Below are positions 61,664 through 64,000 of a stretch of 64,000 bases of DNA, in pieces (within the stretch, counting starts at the first letter, position 1; each line of letters opens with the position of its first letter). The notes under the pieces were generated by a model that did not search any database, was not told where the DNA came from, and worked only from the letters and a program-made list of their open reading frames with translations. This DNA is from Phycisphaerales bacterium (lineage in GTDB: Bacteria; Planctomycetota; Phycisphaerae; UBA1845; Fen-1342). The position numbers were made by a program, and so were the translations under genes. The stretch spans positions 90,083-154,082 of the forward strand of contig JALHJL010000003.1 in the NCBI GenBank assembly GCA_022839625.1. Direction: 5' to 3'.

Positions 61664-63436
61664 TTACGGGCAGGTGATTGGTCCCGGGCACGGGCAGCCG
61701 CCGGAGGGAGCACACTGCCCCATCAGTGCCACGAACGGGTTGATGTCATCGAACGAAGCCTGACCGTACGTGCCATCACAGTTGATGTCGCCGTTCAGCG
61801 TGTTGCAGCCGGCGAACGCAGCTTGCCAGGCGGCAATGTTCGACAGGTACAGCACAAACGGGTTGATGTCGGCGAAGTCGATCATGCCATCGCAGTTCAG
61901 ATCGCCGTAGCACTCAGCGGGCAAGATAAACGGGTACCAGAGCACCATCGCCCTGCTGCTATCGTCGAAGAAGTCGTAGATCCCCGCCTGGATGACCGCC
62001 GTATCATCGGTACCCCACAAGACGTTCCGGGCGTCGATGTCGTAGCGGCCATCGCCGCCGTAGAACGGGTTGTTGTTGTACACTTCGTACCCGTCGTTGC
62101 CGCAGATCGTGTTGAATGCCTCAGCTCCTCCATTGAATGAGAGCCACTCACTGCTAGCGACGAAGATACCGCCCGCCTGACCGCCCGTAGTGTGGTTGAA
62201 CCGAATCACGTTGCCGACAAAGGGGGCGTTGCCTGCCGACCAGGCGACATACAAGCCTCCGGCCTCCCAGGAGGCGGTGTTGTCCTCGATGGTGTTATTG
62301 TCAAACGTGCATGATGGGCCGCAGGCCAGGAAGACGCCTCCACCTGTATCTGCGCTGTTTGCAAGAAATTGGTTGTTGGTGACGACTATCAACCCCCAAC
62401 CCCCGGTAACGCATAGTCCGCCTCCCCAGCCGCTGCTGTTACCGCTGATAATATTCCCATTGAACGTGTTGCCTTCGCCACTACCGTAAATCCCGCCACC
62501 ACGTCCAGGGGCATAGTTGCCACTGATCACGTTCTCGCTCACGACGTTACCGTCGCTATAGAGCTCAATTCCCCCACCATACCACGAGAGTACGCTGTTC
62601 CCAGAGACGACGTTGCCGAGCAGTGTATTGTTCCCGCCGAACCGGCAGCAGACCCCTCCGCCATCGGAAATCCCTTGGTTGCCGCTGATTGTGTTGCCGA
62701 CCAGCATGTTGTATCCGCTCGACTCGAAATAGATGCCGCCACCGAAGTCGGAGGCCCAGTTGTCGCTAACCGTGTTGCCCGCCAGCACGTGGTTGCCGCT
62801 GTACCCCACGAACATCCCGCCATAGTGGTTGTCGTGCACGTAGCAGCTAGCGATGCGAAGCGGCGGGGCGCTGTAAACACCCATCCCGCGCTTCAGATTC
62901 TGCCGCACTTCGCAGTGATTCAGATACGGCGCAGATTGGCTCACGCTGATTGCCGCGTAGTCGCCCGAGCCAGCGTGCTCGACGATCACGTGCTCCAGAA
63001 TGCAGCCGCTCACGTAGTTTCCATCGCCGTCAAAGGCCGCGTCGGCCGCGAGGTCCAGGAATGCGATCCGGCTCCAGTCGCCCGGCGCGGGGGCTGGCTG
63101 GTTGGATGTGAATAGGATCGGCGACTGCTCCGTACCGCGGGCGACGAGCGTTCCCGGGCCCCAGGCACTCCAGCCGACCAGAAGTGCCAACCCCGGCTCG
63201 AACCGCACTTCTACACCCGGCTGGATGGTCAACGTCGCGCCACAGCCGACGACGATCGAGCCGCCGGCAAGCACCGTCACGATGTAGGGGCTCCCGGCCA
63301 CGTTCCAGGTGGTGTTGGCACAGATGACACCGCCGACGTTCGTCTCGGCGCGCGCGCTCATACACAACGGCAGCATCACCAACGGCAAGCACAAACCCAG
63401 ACTTCGACAACGTCGATGGGAGCGTCCCGCACGCAT
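61664..63436 (-). CDS. Secreted right-handed parallel beta-helix protein with dockerin-like tail
   Basis: About 590 residues from ATG 63436. The signal segment (about 12-30) ends 'MSARAE'. An N-terminal beta cap ('GVICANTTWNVAGSPYIVTV') leads into a beta-helix of many short 'NTISGN', 'NVVSGN', 'NVISGN' and 'GGGIY' turns (about 150-440), as in right-handed beta-helix (NosD/PbH1-type) proteins. The C-terminus carries 'GDLNCDGMIDFADINPFV' and a second degenerate unit ('GDINCDGTYGQASFDDINPF'), then a Cys/Pro-rich end. It may be a polysaccharide-binding or surface protein; no catalytic residues can be assigned. Confidence 0.85.
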   Translation of the reverse strand: MRAGRSHRRCRSLGLCLPLVMLPLCMSARAETNVGGVICANTTWNVAGSPYIVTVLAGGSIVVGCGATLTIQPGVEVRFEPGLALLVGWSAWGPGTLVARGTEQSPILFTSNQPAPAPGDWSRIAFLDLAADAAFDGDGNYVSGCILEHVIVEHAGSGDYAAISVSQSAPYLNHCEVRQNLKRGMGVYSAPPLRIASCYVHDNHYGGMFVGYSGNHVLAGNTVSDNWASDFGGGIYFESSGYNMLVGNTISGNQGISDGGGVCCRFGGNNTLLGNVVSGNSVLSWYGGGIELYSDGNVVSENVISGNYAPGRGGGIYGSGEGNTFNGNIISGNSSGWGGGLCVTGGWGLIVVTNNQFLANSADTGGGVFLACGPSCTFDNNTIEDNTASWEAGGLYVAWSAGNAPFVGNVIRFNHTTGGQAGGIFVASSEWLSFNGGAEAFNTICGNDGYEVYNNNPFYGGDGRYDIDARNVLWGTDDTAVIQAGIYDFFDDSSRAMVLWYPFILPAECYGDLNCDGMIDFADINPFVLYLSNIAAWQAAFAGCNTLNGDINCDGTYGQASFDDINPFVALMGQCAPSGGCPCPGPITCP

Positions 63437-63501
63437 GATCGTGTCCTCCGGCGCATCAGCGATTTGCGCACTCCAGGGAAGTACTGGAGGCCAGCAAGTT
63501 G

Positions 63502-63532
63502 AGCATACTCCAAGCGGGATCACCCTTGTCAA
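63502..63532 (-). promoter_or_regulatory. Candidate promoter of the beta-helix gene
   Basis: On the minus strand a perfect TTGACA (plus 63527-63532) is followed after 19 bp by TATGCT (plus 63502-63507), about 66 bp before ATG 63436. The spacing is long, so the call is moderate. Confidence 0.45.
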
Positions 63533-63634
63533 GCGAATTCCAGCTCGCGCGCCATCAACCCGATTATCGCTCGGCGCCCTTCCGGTAGCGGACCGCACTG
63601 TTGCCCGCGCAACGCGGACCGCCGAAATCAAATT

Positions 63635-64000
63635 GTGTTGTTATCGGACGCGGCCGCGCAAGCGGCGGCAACGGCGCTGCCCGCGCCAGCGCCCACTGAG
63701 GAGAATCGACAGCGCGAGGAGGCGGCTGTCAGGACGGCGAAGCGCGAGTCGGGCAAGGCAGCAACGCGAGCGGCCGAGCCAACCGCGGCACGCGAGCCTG
63801 GCGTGACTAACCTCTCATCGGTCGCCGGGCACGATTCCGCGGTCGTAAGCGGCTCGGCGGAAATCGGAGCGACGCCGGCCCCCGTGCTTGCTCCGCCGAC
63901 CGAGACGAGGCCAGCGCAAGAAAGCAGCGAGCCGAATGTGCCCGAGGTGCGCGGACCCGACCGGCAGGTATCCGAGCGTGATACACGGATCCTCACACCA
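63635..64000 (+). CDS. Ala/Pro/Glu-rich protein, 3'-truncated by window edge
   Basis: The frame is open from GTG 63635 (or TTG 63638) to the end of the window. The product begins with an Ala-rich stretch, then 'PAPTEENRQREEAAVRTAK' and 'ESSEPNVPEVRGPDRQ', a low-complexity, probably disordered N-terminus. Codon third positions are mostly G or C, as in neighbouring genes. There is no clear ribosome binding site and no recognised domain within the 122 visible codons. FliK-type flagellar proteins have similar N-termini, but that is only a guess. Confidence 0.4.
   Translation, partial: MLLSDAAAQAAATALPAPAPTEENRQREEAAVRTAKRESGKAATRAAEPTAAREPGVTNLSSVAGHDSAVVSGSAEIGATPAPVLAPPTETRPAQESSEPNVPEVRGPDRQVSERDTRILTP

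Overview
This is a GC-rich chromosomal window with densely packed genes. It most likely comes from a planctomycete (Planctomycetota), perhaps of the Phycisphaerae type. The sequence suggests this in four ways. Gram-negative envelope genes are present (lpxK, kdsB, a BamA protein, an AmiC-type amidase). There are large secreted proteins that end in twin 'GDLNCDG..F.DINPFV' dockerin-like modules, and one PEP-CTERM protein. A FloA/NfeD pair, a variant CTP synthase and a C4 zinc-ribbon coiled-coil protein fit the same picture. Several GC-rich foldback repeats are scattered through the window. I found no rRNA, tRNA, CRISPR array, prophage or IS transposase. Taxonomy is an inference from gene content.

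Layout. 0-5 kb: the end of a parvulin-type foldase, a YceH-type protein, then a leftward set with an NDP-sugar epimerase, lpxK, a deoxyhypusine-synthase-like gene whose TTG start overlaps the lpxK stop, and a small membrane protein. 4.8-8.2 kb: leftward nfeD-floA-hypothetical operon. 8.4-19.7 kb: a small Tyr/Trp-rich protein with its own terminator, a peptidoglycan amidase, a DegT aminotransferase, purB, a Cys/Met-metabolism PLP enzyme, a metal-dependent hydrolase, two envelope proteins, then kdsB-pyrG (CTP synthase beside a CTP-consuming enzyme). 19.8-26 kb: two tandem paralogous secreted zinc metallopeptidases. 26-33 kb: a beta-propeller protein, an HlyD-like adaptor, a SpoIIE-type phosphatase, a methyltransferase and an acetyltransferase. 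33-39.2 kb: a leftward block with a TPR protein, holA, a lipoprotein, a phosphatase, parB and a Memo-family protein; two parS-like sites flank memo-parB. 39.3-45 kb: an M61 peptidase, a phosphate-binding-type lipoprotein coupled by ATGA overlap to an enolase-superfamily enzyme, and asnS. 45-46.4 kb: a compact Doc toxin module with an unrecognised 75-aa partner. 46.5-56.3 kb: an Asp-box (sialidase-like) secreted protein, a UDP-sugar dehydrogenase, a zinc-ribbon protein, RNase HI, a DRG/Obg-type GTPase and an alaS gene carrying two in-frame inserts built from repeats. 56.6-64 kb: a PEP-CTERM protein, a class I glutamine amidotransferase, bamA, a parallel beta-helix protein and the start of an Ala/Pro/Glu-rich gene cut by the window edge.

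Most unusual points: two families of foldback elements (about 94 bp, three copies; about 109 bp, two copies); in-frame repeat inserts in alaS; a Doc toxin without a Phd-type antitoxin; parS sites around parB with no parA in view; and the tandem dockerin-tailed metallopeptidases.
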